From Bradyrhizobium septentrionale (GTDB taxonomy: Bacteria > Pseudomonadota > Alphaproteobacteria > Rhizobiales > Xanthobacteraceae), in the NCBI RefSeq assembly GCF_011516645.4, contig NZ_CP088285.1:1426001-1490000 (forward strand): DNA of 64,000 nt, in the 5' to 3' direction. Positions 1-8,766 of this stretch are shown here, piece after piece. Below the pieces are notes generated by a model, which saw only the letters and a list, made by a program, of their open reading frames with translations, had not been told where the DNA came from and did no database searches. The translations under genes were made by a program, and so were the position numbers. Each line of letters begins with the position of its first letter. Within the stretch, counting starts at the first letter, position 1.

Positions 1-1
1 C

Positions 2-274
2 TCCGACACCAATGTCGGCAAGCCGGTGCGCAAGATCGCCTATATCGACCTGCTGAAGATCCGCGATCCGAACAAGAAGGCGAAGAAGCCGCTCAACGAC
101 GGCGTCTACACCTTCCCGTTCTTCACCATCGAGAATGTCGACCGGGTCGACGAGACCCACATCATCGTCGGTAACGACAACAATCTGCCGTTCTCCTCGA
201 GCCGCGCCCCGAACAAGGCGGATGACGATGAGTTCGTGCTGCTCGAAGTCGGCGACTTCCTGAAGGCGAAGTGA
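2..274 (+). CDS. Phytase-like esterase, C-terminal part (partial)
   Basis: An open frame enters from the left edge and ends at the TGA at 272-274, so only the last 90 residues or so are present. The visible part has the pattern of the end of the esterase-like domain of phytase (PF13449): repeated beta-strand segments, a 'FPFFTIENVD' motif, then 'HIIVGNDNNLPFS', typical of the last blades of this beta-propeller. These proteins are usually secreted and are thought to act on phosphate esters, but the substrate is not known. The start and signal peptide lie outside the window. The product name rests on recognition of the family pattern. Confidence 0.75.
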   Translation, partial: SDTNVGKPVRKIAYIDLLKIRDPNKKAKKPLNDGVYTFPFFTIENVDRVDETHIIVGNDNNLPFSSSRAPNKADDDEFVLLEVGDFLKAK

Positions 275-301
275 GGCGGTCGCTCCCGCCCGCACACACC
301 G

Positions 302-407
302 CTGTCATCGCCCGGCTCGACCGGGCGATCCAGTATTCCAGAGGCGTTTGAGATCAACGGATAAGCCGCGGCGTACTGGATGCCCCGCTCAAGGCGGGGC
401 ATGACAG
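302..407. repeat. Palindromic intergenic repeat, family A (copy 1)
   Basis: A 106-bp element bounded by CTGTCAT and ATGACAG. Each end carries its own hairpin: CGCCCGG/CCGGGCG on the left and GCCCCGC/GCGGGGC on the right. The core between the two CCAGTA/TACTGG boxes matches the reverse complement of the core of the copy at 59625-59728. It follows the stop codon of the first gene and may also act in transcript ending. Confidence 0.75.
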
Positions 408-448
408 CGAATATGCGGATGGCGTGATGCTCATCCCAGCGCGACAAC

Positions 449-630
449 CAGTCCGTCATCCCCGCGCAAAGGCTTCGGCTTTGTCGCTGGAGCTACGAGC
501 CTTGCGGCGCAATTGCGCCGCTGGGCGAGCCTCGAAGGATGCATCGCCCCGCCGCGGCCGCATGGAGAGAGCTGGGCCGTCGCCCTTCGAGGCTCGCCGA
601 AGGGGCGAGCACCTCAGGGTGACGGTGATA
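449..630. repeat. Degenerate intergenic palindromic repeat cluster
   Basis: The stretch between the first two genes holds short nested inverted repeats, for example GCGGCGCAATTGCGCCGC and CGAGCCTCGAAGG facing CCTTCGAGGCTCG, and a TCAGGGTGACGG end that resembles the TCAGGATGACGG end of the copy at 20025-20133. No convincing protein or promoter is seen. It is probably a decayed or compound copy of that repeat type. Confidence 0.5.
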
Positions 631-676
631 GATCCGCGCGCAGCCCCATCCACGTCACGGCAGTGCGCTCTCAGCA

Positions 677-2356
677 TCACCCCGCCGGCACCATCACGAC
701 ACCCTTGTCCTTCGGCCAGCGCATCCGCCAGGCGAAGTTGACGTCCTTGACGTCACCCGGCTTGGCCTCGAACGCCCATTCCAGCACGCCGCGCTTGTCA
801 CGCAGATTGGTGGTGGTCGCCGGCGTCGACGACGGCAGCATCTCGACCACGATGTCGTCGTTCTCGCTGACCGGGAGCTGATCCTGGATCGCGACCTTGA
901 TCGGGAAGTCGTGGCCGTTGCGCACCGTGGTCTTGAACGCGCGCTCGTCGGTCTTCGACGTCGTCACGATCAGGCCAGCGGAGCCTTCATTGCGCTTCAC
1001 CACCGTGCGCTCGATCTTGACCTTGTCGTCGGCGCCGAAGCCGAGCCGCACGGTCTCGTCCTTGGCGGCCGTCGCCATACGGCTGCGGCCGACAAAGATG
1101 CCGTCGCGGTAGATCGCGACCTGTCCGGGCAGCAGCGGCGCATCGTCGGCCTGCACGAAGCTCGCTTCCAGGAACGCGGTCGGATCGATCACCGGAACGG
1201 CCCGCACCGCGAGATCGGGGGTGATCGTCGCCGTGGAGATGCGCAGGCTCTTGGCGCCCTCATTGGCCACGACGCTGACGCGGCCGGGAATCTTGAACGT
1301 GGCCTGGAAGGCGCCGATCTCTGGGGTCGCCTCCAGTTCCCCAAAGGTTGTCCCCCCACCAAAGCGGAATTCCTTGAGCGCGTCCGCGGCCGGAGCGGGT
1401 GCCATGGCCGCTGCGCGCTGTTGCACGCCGTCCTCCCTGCTTCGCGATGCCAGCGGCCGCGGCGGCTGCGGATATTGCACGATCAGCGAATTGAGGTCGG
1501 GCGCATTGCCGCCGCGAGCGACGCGCACGGTGGAGACGACGAGCGCCACGTTCGACCAGTCCTCGCCAGTCGACTGGGTGATCTCGGCGCGGCGCACCAG
1601 CTCGATCGCGGGCTTGCGGTCCTTGGCGCCGGTGTCGAGACGGGCGTCGTAAAGCGGCGTCCAGCGCGCGTTGCGCACCGCATAGGTCACCCGCAGCGTC
1701 GCGCGGGTCGCGGCGGCGGAGGCAAGCTCGATCCGCACCTCGAGCTTGCTCGGCGGCTTGGCGGCGCGATCGGCTTCAAGCCGGGCGATCTCGCGGTCGA
1801 TATCGCGCTGCTTGCGCGTGGCGTCGCGGATCGCGGTGTCGGCCGTTGCGACTTCATCCCCGACCGCCGAGAACGCGGTGCGCCACTCGCTCACCGGGCG
1901 CGCCTCGCCCTTCTCGCCGATGCCGACCGGTGCGGCCTCGGCGAAGCGCTCGGCGAATTTGCGCCGTGCCTCGGCGGCGGTGATGATGCCCTGCAGATCC
2001 TCGCGCTGATCCCTGAGCGCCTCGATCCGCTTGTCGATCTCGGGCAGGTTGGCCGGCGGCAGCGGACGCGGCGGTCGGGCGTCGATCGCCCCGATCGTCA
2101 GCCTGCCGCCCGCCTCGCCCTCGACCCGCAGCGAGGACGGATCGAGCCCCATCGGGAAGTCGTTGGCGATGAGCGTGTTGTCACCTGCGGGCAGGTCCAG
2201 CGTGATGACGCGGGTGACGCTCGCGCCATCGGGATAGACGGTGACGGCATCGACCTGCGAGGCCGCATCGAGATTGGCCGCGTGCAGCGGCTCGGCAACC
2301 AGCGCACCCGCCAGCACCAGGCTGGTGGTCACAAGACAATTGGCAATCTTTCGCAT
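677..2356 (-). CDS. Mucoidy inhibitor MuiA family protein (DUF4139)
   Basis: A 559-residue exported protein. Residues 1 to about 26 form a Sec-type signal peptide (hydrophobic core, then LHA before ANLDAA). An N-terminal DUF4140-like beta domain follows ('VTVYPDGASVTRVITLDLPAG'-like strand pattern), then a coiled-coil-rich stretch at about 105-200 with repeated charged heptads, and a long C-terminal DUF4139 beta domain ending 'NFAWRMRWPKDKGVVMVPAG'. This arrangement is that of the MuiA family, named for suppressing mucoidy in enterobacteria; the biochemical role is not known. The start at 2356 lies just after an AGGGATGTC ribosome-binding region. It is transcribed away from the MFS gene block and looks monocistronic. 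Confidence 0.82.
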   Translation of the reverse strand: MRKIANCLVTTSLVLAGALVAEPLHAANLDAASQVDAVTVYPDGASVTRVITLDLPAGDNTLIANDFPMGLDPSSLRVEGEAGGRLTIGAIDARPPRPLPPANLPEIDKRIEALRDQREDLQGIITAAEARRKFAERFAEAAPVGIGEKGEARPVSEWRTAFSAVGDEVATADTAIRDATRKQRDIDREIARLEADRAAKPPSKLEVRIELASAAATRATLRVTYAVRNARWTPLYDARLDTGAKDRKPAIELVRRAEITQSTGEDWSNVALVVSTVRVARGGNAPDLNSLIVQYPQPPRPLASRSREDGVQQRAAAMAPAPAADALKEFRFGGGTTFGELEATPEIGAFQATFKIPGRVSVVANEGAKSLRISTATITPDLAVRAVPVIDPTAFLEASFVQADDAPLLPGQVAIYRDGIFVGRSRMATAAKDETVRLGFGADDKVKIERTVVKRNEGSAGLIVTTSKTDERAFKTTVRNGHDFPIKVAIQDQLPVSENDDIVVEMLPSSTPATTTNLRDKRGVLEWAFEAKPGDVKDVNFAWRMRWPKDKGVVMVPAG

Positions 2357-2531
2357 GACATCCCTCCGGAAAACGTCGCATCGCGCGCGATGAGCGGCGC
2401 GCCGGGCTCGCAGGCGCGCCGTTTCTCGTGGTGAGACGCAGCGAGGAAGGGACTGGTTCGATTGAGGTTTCGGTGCGGCGCGAGCATGGCGCCGTCGCGG
2501 CTGCGGTATGGCGCAGCCGCGTCTTTCGGCG

Positions 2532-3962
2532 TTAGCGATCGATCTTGCGTCGGATGAACAGGTAATTCGGCACGAAAGCGGCCATGGTGATGGCGATCAT
2601 GATCCACCAGCCGCGTTGAAACGCCGCGATCCGGTCGGCCATCGAGACCGGCGTTGCCAAGATCGCGACAAAGATCGCGACGCCGATCGCCATGGCCGCC
2701 TGCCGGATCATGTTGATGACGCCGGAGCCGGTGGCAAACGACGAAGGCGGCAGCGCCCCGGCGCCGACGCCCATCAGGGTCGGAAAGGTCAGTCCGACGC
2801 CGATACCGGTGAACATCATACCGACCACAGCGGCAAGCACGTTGGCCTCGGGACCCATGCAGGTCGCCCAGATCGCGAGGGCGCCCGCGAAGGACAGGAT
2901 TCCGGCGGACACGACCGCTGCCGCGCCAAAGCGCGCGATCAGGCGGCCCGCAAACAACAGTGAGGTGAACGGGACAAGCAAGGGACCCGGTGCGATCGCA
3001 AGTCCGGTCTGCAACGCAGACCAGCCCCATACGGTCTGGTCCCACAGCGCGACCGACAGCAACATCGCGCCAAACGCCGCCGAGTAAGGCGCCATCACCA
3101 GCGAGGCGCCGGTGAACGGCCTGACCGCGAACAGCGCGGGATCGACGAACGGGTTCTTCGATCTGAGACAGTGCCACGCGAAGGCGGCAAGCGAGACCGC
3201 TGCGACGGCAAAGCCGAGGACGACGCCGCGCGAACTCCATCCCCAGTCATTGGCCTTCACGATCGCAAAGGTCAGCGCACCGATGCCAGAGGTCACCTGC
3301 AGCGCCGCCCAGAAACTGGGACGCGGCACGTCGTGGCCGGGCACTTCAGGCAATTTCAGCCAGCCGATGATGAGCGCGACCACGCCGATCGGGACGTTGA
3401 CGATGAAGATCCAGCGCCAGTCGAAGGTCACAAGCACGCCGCCCGCCAGCGGCCCGAGCGCGGCGGCAAGGCCGCCGATCGCGGTCCAGGTGCGCACCGC
3501 GCCAGGGCGCTGCTCGGGCGGAAACGACGCCAGCAGCAGGCCGATCGAGGTCGGGGTCATCAGCGCCGCACCGGCGGCCTGCGCGATGCGGGCGGCGACC
3601 AGGAATTCGACGTTGGGCGCAAGCGCGCACGCCGCCGACGCTGCGGTGAACAGCGCAACGCCGAGCAGGAAGCTCAGATTGCGGCTGTGCCGCTCCGCCA
3701 GCCGGCCGAAGAACACCAGCAGCGCCGCATAGGCGATCGCATAGCCGTTGAGGATCCAGGACAAATCCTCGAGCGAGGCGCCGCGGAATTCCTGCGCGAT
3801 GTTCGGCAGCCCGACATTGACGATGAACAGGTCGAGATTGGCGAGGCAGATCCCGACCGACACGATTGCGAGCACCTGGCGTGGGGATGCCGTCGCCGCG
3901 CGCGGCTGCGCGTCAGTCCCGACGGCCAGCCCGATCGTCTCCACTTCCACCTCCGACATCAT
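2532..3962 (-). CDS. MFS multidrug transporter, DHA2 (14-TM) type
   Basis: A 476-residue inner-membrane protein with about 14 hydrophobic segments. Near the N terminus is the DHA2 signature 'LDLFIVNVGLPNIAQEF', followed by the motif-A-like loop 'GRLAERHSRN' after the second helix. This family (EmrB/QacA type) exports drugs or toxic organics in exchange for protons; the substrate cannot be told from sequence. The gene is divergent from a MarR-type regulator whose start is only 79 bp away. Two identical TGCATATGCA palindromes lie between them, so repression by that MarR protein is the simplest reading. Confidence 0.85.
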   Translation of the reverse strand: MMSEVEVETIGLAVGTDAQPRAATASPRQVLAIVSVGICLANLDLFIVNVGLPNIAQEFRGASLEDLSWILNGYAIAYAALLVFFGRLAERHSRNLSFLLGVALFTAASAACALAPNVEFLVAARIAQAAGAALMTPTSIGLLLASFPPEQRPGAVRTWTAIGGLAAALGPLAGGVLVTFDWRWIFIVNVPIGVVALIIGWLKLPEVPGHDVPRPSFWAALQVTSGIGALTFAIVKANDWGWSSRGVVLGFAVAAVSLAAFAWHCLRSKNPFVDPALFAVRPFTGASLVMAPYSAAFGAMLLSVALWDQTVWGWSALQTGLAIAPGPLLVPFTSLLFAGRLIARFGAAAVVSAGILSFAGALAIWATCMGPEANVLAAVVGMMFTGIGVGLTFPTLMGVGAGALPPSSFATGSGVINMIRQAAMAIGVAIFVAILATPVSMADRIAAFQRGWWIMIAITMAAFVPNYLFIRRKIDR

Positions 3963-3975
3963 ACCCTCCAGATAC

Positions 3976-4012
3976 GTGCATATGCATCTGTTGCCATTAG
4001 GTGCATATGCAT
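3976..4012. promoter_or_regulatory. Twin palindromes, likely MarR operator
   Basis: The 12-mer GTGCATATGCAT occurs twice, at 3976-3987 and 4001-4012. Each contains the perfect palindrome TGCATATGCA, with centres 25 bp apart. The pair sits in the short divergent region between the MFS exporter and the marR gene, the usual place for a MarR operator. Binding is inferred. Confidence 0.65.
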
Positions 4013-4041
4013 GTATATGTCAAGTCCGATCTGGAGGCAGC

Positions 4042-4500
4042 ATGGCGAAAATCGAACCCGGCCGGTGCAATCTCACGGCGTTGCGCAAGGCGACGCGGCG
4101 CGTGTCGCAGCTCTACGATTCGATCCTCGCGACGTCAGGCCTGCGTGGCACGCAACGGGCGATTCTGGTCTACGTCAGGCGATCGGGATCCCCGACGATG
4201 GGGGAGCTCGCAGCCGCGCTGGTGCTCGACCGCACCGCGCTCAACCACAACCTCAAGCCGCTCGCGCGCGACGGCCTCCTGACCATCACTGTCGACAAGA
4301 ACGACCGCCGCAGCCGCCTGGTGCGGCTGACCAAGCGCGGCGAAGCCCGGCTTGACGAGTCGCAGGCCGCCTGGCGTGAGGCACAGGAGCGCTTCGAGGG
4401 AGCCTTTGGCGCAAAACAGGCCGCCGATCTCAGGCAGACGCTCGAACTGGTCGCCGCGCTCGAATTTGGCGAACGCGCGGCGGATTTGCCGGCTTCGTAG
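4042..4500 (+). CDS. MarR family transcriptional regulator
   Basis: A 152-residue winged-helix protein. The recognition region reads 'GELAAALVLDRTALNHNLKPLARDG' and is followed by the wing 'DKNDRRSRLVRLTKRGEARL', the classic MarR layout, at about residues 50-100. Flanking helices would form the dimer interface. The frame is open further upstream, but the ATG at 4042 follows a GGAGGC ribosome-binding site and gives the normal family length. It is divergent from the DHA2 exporter and probably represses it and itself through the two palindromes. The ligand is unknown. Confidence 0.85.
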   Translation: MAKIEPGRCNLTALRKATRRVSQLYDSILATSGLRGTQRAILVYVRRSGSPTMGELAAALVLDRTALNHNLKPLARDGLLTITVDKNDRRSRLVRLTKRGEARLDESQAAWREAQERFEGAFGAKQAADLRQTLELVAALEFGERAADLPAS

Positions 4501-4511
4501 CCACTTCAAAC

Positions 4512-4543
4512 GAAAAGCGGCCCGGCGTTGCCGCCAGGCCGCT
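4512..4543 (-). terminator. Hairpin terminator for the thiolase gene
   Basis: AGCGGCC (4516-4522) pairs with GGCCGCT (4537-4543), with an inner CGGC/GCCG stem. On the minus strand the hairpin is followed by a short T-rich run. It lies between the convergent marR and thiolase genes and may serve both. Confidence 0.65.
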
Positions 4544-4572
4544 CATTCTCGCACGATCAGGATCGATCGCGC

Positions 4573-5745
4573 TTAGCTGTAGATCTCGAACAGGCCAGCG
4601 CCGCCCTGACCACCGCCGATGCACATGGTCACGACGCCCCACTTGGCCTTCCGGCGGCGGCCTTCCTGCAGCAGGTGGCCGGTGAGCCGGGCACCCGTCA
4701 TGCCGAAGGGATGGCCGATCGCGATCGAGCCGCCATTGACGTTGTACTTCTCGGGATCGATGCCGAGCTGGTCGCGCGAATAGAGGCACTGGCTGGCGAA
4801 CGCCTCATTGAGCTCCCAGAGATCGATGTCGTCGATCTTCAGGCCGTGGCGCTTCAAGAGCTTCGGCACGGCGAAGACCGGACCGATGGCCATCTCATCG
4901 GGCTCGCAGCCGGCCGAGGCCCAGGCCACGAAGCGGCCGAGCGGGTTGAGGCCGCGCTTCTCGGCGTCCTTGGCTTCCATCAGCACCACCGCGGCGGCGC
5001 CGTCGGACAGCTGGCTGGCATTGCCGGCGGTGACGAACTTGCCCGGACCCTTGACCGGCTCGAGCTTGGCAAGGCCCTCCAGCGTGGTCTCGGGGCGGTT
5101 GCACTCGTCGCGATCGACGACGTAGTCGACGATCGACTCGGCCTTGGTCGCCTTGTCGACCACCTTCATCCTGGTCTTCATCGGGACGATTTCGTCCTTG
5201 AACTTGTTGGCCTGCTGCGCGGCCGCCATGCGGCGCTGCGACTCCAGCGAATACTCGTCCTGGTATTCGCGGCTGAGCTTGTAGCGCTCGGCGACGATGT
5301 CGGCGGTATCGATCATCGCCATGAAGATGGCAGGCGCGGTCTTGAGCAAGTCCGGATCGACCGATTCCTTCGGCGTGCCGCCACCGGGAATCGAGATGCT
5401 CTCGACGCCGCCGGCGACGATGCAATCGGAGCCGTCGGAGCGGATCGAGTTGGCGGCCATCGCGATGGTCTGCAGGCCCGACGAGCAGAAGCGGTTCACC
5501 GAGACGCCCGCGGTCGTCTTCGGCAGGCCGGCGAGCAGCGCCGCCTGACGGCCGATGTTCGGCGCGCCATGCGCGCAATTGCCGAGATAGCAATCCTCGA
5601 CATAATCCTTGTCGACGCCGGCGCGCTCGACCGCGTGCTTGATGGCATGCCCGGCCAGCGACATCGGCGGGGTGATGTTGAATCCGCCACGGCCGGACTT
5701 CGCCAGGCCAGTGCGCGCGTAGGAAACGATTACGGCTTCACGCAT
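4573..5745 (-). CDS. Acetyl-CoA C-acyltransferase (thiolase)
   Basis: A 390-residue thiolase. The nucleophilic cysteine lies in 'NRFCSSGLQ' (Cys87), the active-site histidine in '[11 protein letters not shown]', and the second cysteine in the C-terminal '[13 protein letters not shown]'. It joins or cleaves acyl-CoA and acetyl-CoA in fatty-acid degradation or related routes. The frame runs 18 residues further upstream, but the ATG at 5745 follows a GAGGGAGA ribosome-binding site and starts directly at the conserved '[12 protein letters not shown]'. No dehydrogenase or hydratase is adjacent, so its pathway is not fixed by context; fadA is possible but not assigned. Confidence 0.9.
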   Translation of the reverse strand: MREAVIVSYARTGLAKSGRGGFNITPPMSLAGHAIKHAVERAGVDKDYVEDCYLGNCAHGAPNIGRQAALLAGLPKTTAGVSVNRFCSSGLQTIAMAANSIRSDGSDCIVAGGVESISIPGGGTPKESVDPDLLKTAPAIFMAMIDTADIVAERYKLSREYQDEYSLESQRRMAAAQQANKFKDEIVPMKTRMKVVDKATKAESIVDYVVDRDECNRPETTLEGLAKLEPVKGPGKFVTAGNASQLSDGAAAVVLMEAKDAEKRGLNPLGRFVAWASAGCEPDEMAIGPVFAVPKLLKRHGLKIDDIDLWELNEAFASQCLYSRDQLGIDPEKYNVNGGSIAIGHPFGMTGARLTGHLLQEGRRRKAKWGVVTMCIGGGQGGAGLFEIYS

Positions 5746-5939
5746 TGTTTTCTCCCTCAAAATGGATGATTTCAGCTTGGATGCTGTCTTCGTACACATG
5801 GGGCGTCAAGGCAACAGAAATAAGCGCCATCAAAATACCGCCCTGCGGAACGGAAGTGGCCCCGACGCAACCGACGAAGCAGGATCACGTGGCGGCGCGG
5901 ATGAAGCCTACTAACGTGCCTGGAATTCCGAGGTGCTCC

Positions 5940-6878
5940 TCACAGGGCCGATTTCGCGAGCATCATGTGAATTCCCTTATTGCCGTCGACCAATTGCGTC
6001 ACGCGCAGATTGCCTGCGAGAGAACACAGCATGTACGCCTCGTTGCGCGTGAGATTCGTGCGCGCGCAGATGTGGTTGACCATCTCGCGGACGGCTTGTT
6101 TGGCGGCGTCGTCCAGGTCTTCGTCCAGTCCGATCGAGATGAGATGGGTTGCATTTTCTGCAAACGGCCATTTGACCCGCATGTCCTTCCGCACGGTCAG
6201 GCGGACCGTGCCTGTGACTCCGGTCTCCAGGGCCGTGATACAGACTTCGCCGTCACCCTGAACGGCGTGCCCATCGCCGGCGAAAAACAGAGCGCCCTCA
6301 TTGAATACCGGCAGATACAGCGTGGTGCCCGCGCGGAGCTCCTTGTTGTCCATGTTGCCGCCGAACGCGCGCGGGACCGGCGATCCGCACCGGCCCCACG
6401 CCGGCGGCGGCGCGGTTGCCAGGATTCCGAAAAACGGACTGAGCTCGATCCTGCTGCCCCAGGGCATCGTACAAAAATTTCCATCGCGGTCGATGGTCGG
6501 ATGAATGGTTTCGTAGTCGGTGAATTCGTCCGGCAGCGTGCCGAGCAGAGGCAGGATCGAAACAAATCCCCAGTCCTGTCTGACGTTCACGTCGAGAATG
6601 TCGACCTGAAGCGTGTCGCCTACCTGGGCACCCTTCACGTAGATCGGCCCGGTGATGAAATGCGGCCCAGGTCCCGGCGGCAGCGTGTTCAGCGCATGGA
6701 GATAATCGGCGGGGACCCGACCGAAATCGTCCGGCAAGGTTTCTTTCCCACCCGCCGGGAAACTATGCAGCGTGACCGAGTCACCGGACTCCACTGTAAG
6801 AACCGGCGGACTAGCACTGTCTAGGTATCCCCATACCATGTTCTCAGGGGTAGCGGGAATTTCATGGCGGCGCGGCAT
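5940..6878 (-). CDS. Acetamidase/formamidase family protein
   Basis: A 312-residue cytosolic hydrolase of the FmdA/AmdA family (PF03069), which releases ammonia from formamide, acetamide or related short amides. The family glycine-rich motif 'GDGHAVQGDGEV' is present in the middle, preceded by a beta-rich N-terminal half with 'GPIYVKGAQVGDTLQVDILDV'. It is divergent from the OrfA-like gene and from the ABC operon, whose last gene encodes a second, distant member of the same family. That arrangement suggests both hydrolases serve one amide-use pathway. The exact substrate is not shown. Confidence 0.85.
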   Translation of the reverse strand: MPRRHEIPATPENMVWGYLDSASPPVLTVESGDSVTLHSFPAGGKETLPDDFGRVPADYLHALNTLPPGPGPHFITGPIYVKGAQVGDTLQVDILDVNVRQDWGFVSILPLLGTLPDEFTDYETIHPTIDRDGNFCTMPWGSRIELSPFFGILATAPPPAWGRCGSPVPRAFGGNMDNKELRAGTTLYLPVFNEGALFFAGDGHAVQGDGEVCITALETGVTGTVRLTVRKDMRVKWPFAENATHLISIGLDEDLDDAAKQAVREMVNHICARTNLTRNEAYMLCSLAGNLRVTQLVDGNKGIHMMLAKSAL

Positions 6879-7065
6879 CGCTCCTCCAAAGCAGTTGCCC
6901 TCGGGAAATGTCGGCCATCATCCTAGGCAAGACTTGATGTCAAAAACAGCCGCGGTTTGGGCCCCTTTGAGCATTCCTGGTCCATGGTAGGGTGGCCCTG
7001 GTAACCCGATGCGCGGACGCCGTGCGCCACCTTTCCGGGCGGCCGCGCGACAAAAGGAGACTCTG

Positions 7066-7455
7066 ATGAGGCGGTCTCAATTCACGGAAAATGAGATCCG
7101 GCATCTCCTGTACGAGGCGAATACCGGCGTCTCGGTGGCCGAGATTTGCACGACATCCGGCATCTCGCTTCGAACATTCTACCGATGGAGGCGGCGGTAT
7201 GGCGGTCTAGACCACCCAGCCGTGCTCGACATGCGTGGACTTGCCGTCGAGAATGTCAGGCTGCGAAACGTCATCGACAATCTATCTGCCTGCCTCAAGG
7301 CGACGCCGGCCGGCGAAATCGCAAGCGGCAGCACGCCGCAAACGAACGCGCTGAAGGACGTCGACGGCCGGGGCCGTCGTGCGATCAGCATCGCCGCGGA
7401 AAAGTGCGGAGGCGCTGTGACGGGCCGCTTCGCATCAATCCGCGTCAATCGCTGA
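7066..7455 (+). CDS. IS3-family OrfA-like helix-turn-helix protein, standalone
   Basis: A 129-residue protein. Residues 1-75 match the OrfA (transposase_8, IS3/IS911) pattern: 'RRSQFTENEIRHLL', a helix-turn-helix 'GVSVAEICTTSGISLRTFYRWRRRYGG', then a leucine-containing helix 'GLAVENVRLRNVIDNLSACL'. No OrfB integrase core follows and no terminal repeats are seen. It is therefore either a remnant of an insertion sequence or an HTH protein captured as a regulator of the flanking amide genes. The start at 7066 follows an AAGGAG site. The C-terminal 50 residues resemble nothing I recognise. Confidence 0.6.
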   Translation: MRRSQFTENEIRHLLYEANTGVSVAEICTTSGISLRTFYRWRRRYGGLDHPAVLDMRGLAVENVRLRNVIDNLSACLKATPAGEIASGSTPQTNALKDVDGRGRRAISIAAEKCGGAVTGRFASIRVNR

Positions 7456-7722
7456 TCTCGACGATAACAATTCAGGCAGCCATTCTGGCAAAAGTGACAT
7501 AATGCGCTACACCGTGGCGGGGATTTGATCAAGCTGCCCCTGCATCGAGCGCAATTTTTCGATCCGGGGCCACACTCAAGGCAAGAGCTGGCACGCCGCT
7601 GACGCAAATCCAAATCTTGCACAAAACCCGGCAGCAGCTGTCTGTACTTTCTTCTTGTCGCAAATCCGAACGACCGATTACCCTCGCCGCGAACGCCAAC
7701 GGTCCTGCAGGGAGTTGAGATC
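7456..7722. promoter_or_regulatory. Upstream region of the amide ABC operon
   Basis: This 267-bp gap precedes the four-gene operon and must contain its promoter. I see no clear -35/-10 pair. A TGGCACG at about 7590 recalls half of a sigma-54 promoter but lacks a good GC box partner at the right spacing. Nothing else distinctive was found. Confidence 0.3.
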
Positions 7723-8766
7723 ATGACTGGCTTTGTCCGCGATTTTACCGACGTCAAGACCGGCGTCAGCCGCCGCAACATCCTCACCGCTTCCGCTGGT
7801 CTTGCTTGTGGTTTCGCGCTCGGCGGACCGATGGCGATCAGGACGGCCACGGCGGCCGGCTTGAAAGAAGTTCGTTTCAGCGAAGCAGTCCACAACCTCG
7901 GTTACATCAATCTCTACGTCGGCATGCATGCAAAGATCTTCGAGAAGAACGGTCTCGACATGAAGGTCAGCGCCGCTGGAGGCGACACGCAAACGTTCGC
8001 TGCAGTGCTTGGCGGATCGGCTGACTTTGCCATCGGCGATGCGACCATGGCGCAGATCTCGCGGGAGAACGGTGGCCCGGGCGTTGTCGTCGGCACGGTC
8101 GTCCAGCGTGCACACTATTTCGGCGTCTCAAAGACGTTAAAGCCCATCACCGATCCGAAAGAGTTCAAGGGCCTGAAGATCGCAACCTCGCCGGAACCGA
8201 ATACGAATTTCAGCGTGGCGAAGCGCCTGCTAGAAAAAGCCGGCCTCAAGGTCGGCGTGGATGCCACCATCGTGCCGGTGAATCCGGGAACCGAAATTGC
8301 TGCGATGCTGGCCGGTCAGGCGGACATTGCCATCGCCTATCAGCCCAGCGTGGCCGCGGCCGAGGCCCAGGGAGCCAAGGTGGTGTTCGACTTCTCCACC
8401 TACATCGGCCCGTTCTGCAATACGGGAATCATGGTCCTTCCATCGACGATCCAGAAAGACCCCGCGATGGTTCAAGCCCTGGTGACATCGTTCGAGGAAG
8501 CCTCGCGCAAGACCTACGCAGACCCCGCCTTCGCAAAGGAAGTCGCGCGCAGGGAATTTCCGGATCTGCCGGGCGAGGTTGTCGACAAGGCGATCGATGC
8601 CGAATTGCAGTATCTGATCCCGGCACAGTCCGTGGTGACCAAGCCGGATCAATGGAAGAATCTGATGGAGATGCAGGTCTACCTCGGCAACGCCAAGGGC
8701 ACGATCCCGTTCGACCAGATCATCGACAATTCCTTTGCCGACAAGGCCGTCGCCAGTCTGAAATGA
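7723..8766 (+). CDS. ABC transporter substrate-binding protein, NitT/TauT type, Tat-exported
   Basis: A 347-residue periplasmic binding protein. The N terminus carries a twin-arginine signal 'SRRNILTASAG' with a hydrophobic stretch ending near 'ATAAGLKEV'. The mature part has the NMT1/SsuA-like fold signature ('YINLYVGMHAKIFEKNGLD', then 'GGDTQTFAAVLGGSADFAIGDA'), typical of binding proteins for taurine, sulfonates, nitrate and similar small organics. It is the first gene of an operon: its stop overlaps the start of the ATPase gene (ATGA at 8763-8766). Because the operon ends with an amidase, an amide ligand is a reasonable guess. Confidence 0.88.
   Translation: MTGFVRDFTDVKTGVSRRNILTASAGLACGFALGGPMAIRTATAAGLKEVRFSEAVHNLGYINLYVGMHAKIFEKNGLDMKVSAAGGDTQTFAAVLGGSADFAIGDATMAQISRENGGPGVVVGTVVQRAHYFGVSKTLKPITDPKEFKGLKIATSPEPNTNFSVAKRLLEKAGLKVGVDATIVPVNPGTEIAAMLAGQADIAIAYQPSVAAAEAQGAKVVFDFSTYIGPFCNTGIMVLPSTIQKDPAMVQALVTSFEEASRKTYADPAFAKEVARREFPDLPGEVVDKAIDAELQYLIPAQSVVTKPDQWKNLMEMQVYLGNAKGTIPFDQIIDNSFADKAVASLK

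Noticed and set aside
911..2434. A long open frame of about 500 codons on the strand opposite the MuiA-type gene
   Set aside because: It is a mirror frame of a real GC-rich gene, with arginine/histidine-rich translation and no recognisable domain.
7587..7605. A possible sigma-54 promoter (TGGCACG) upstream of the amide ABC operon
   Set aside because: The downstream GC element is not TTGC at the required spacing, so the match is half only.
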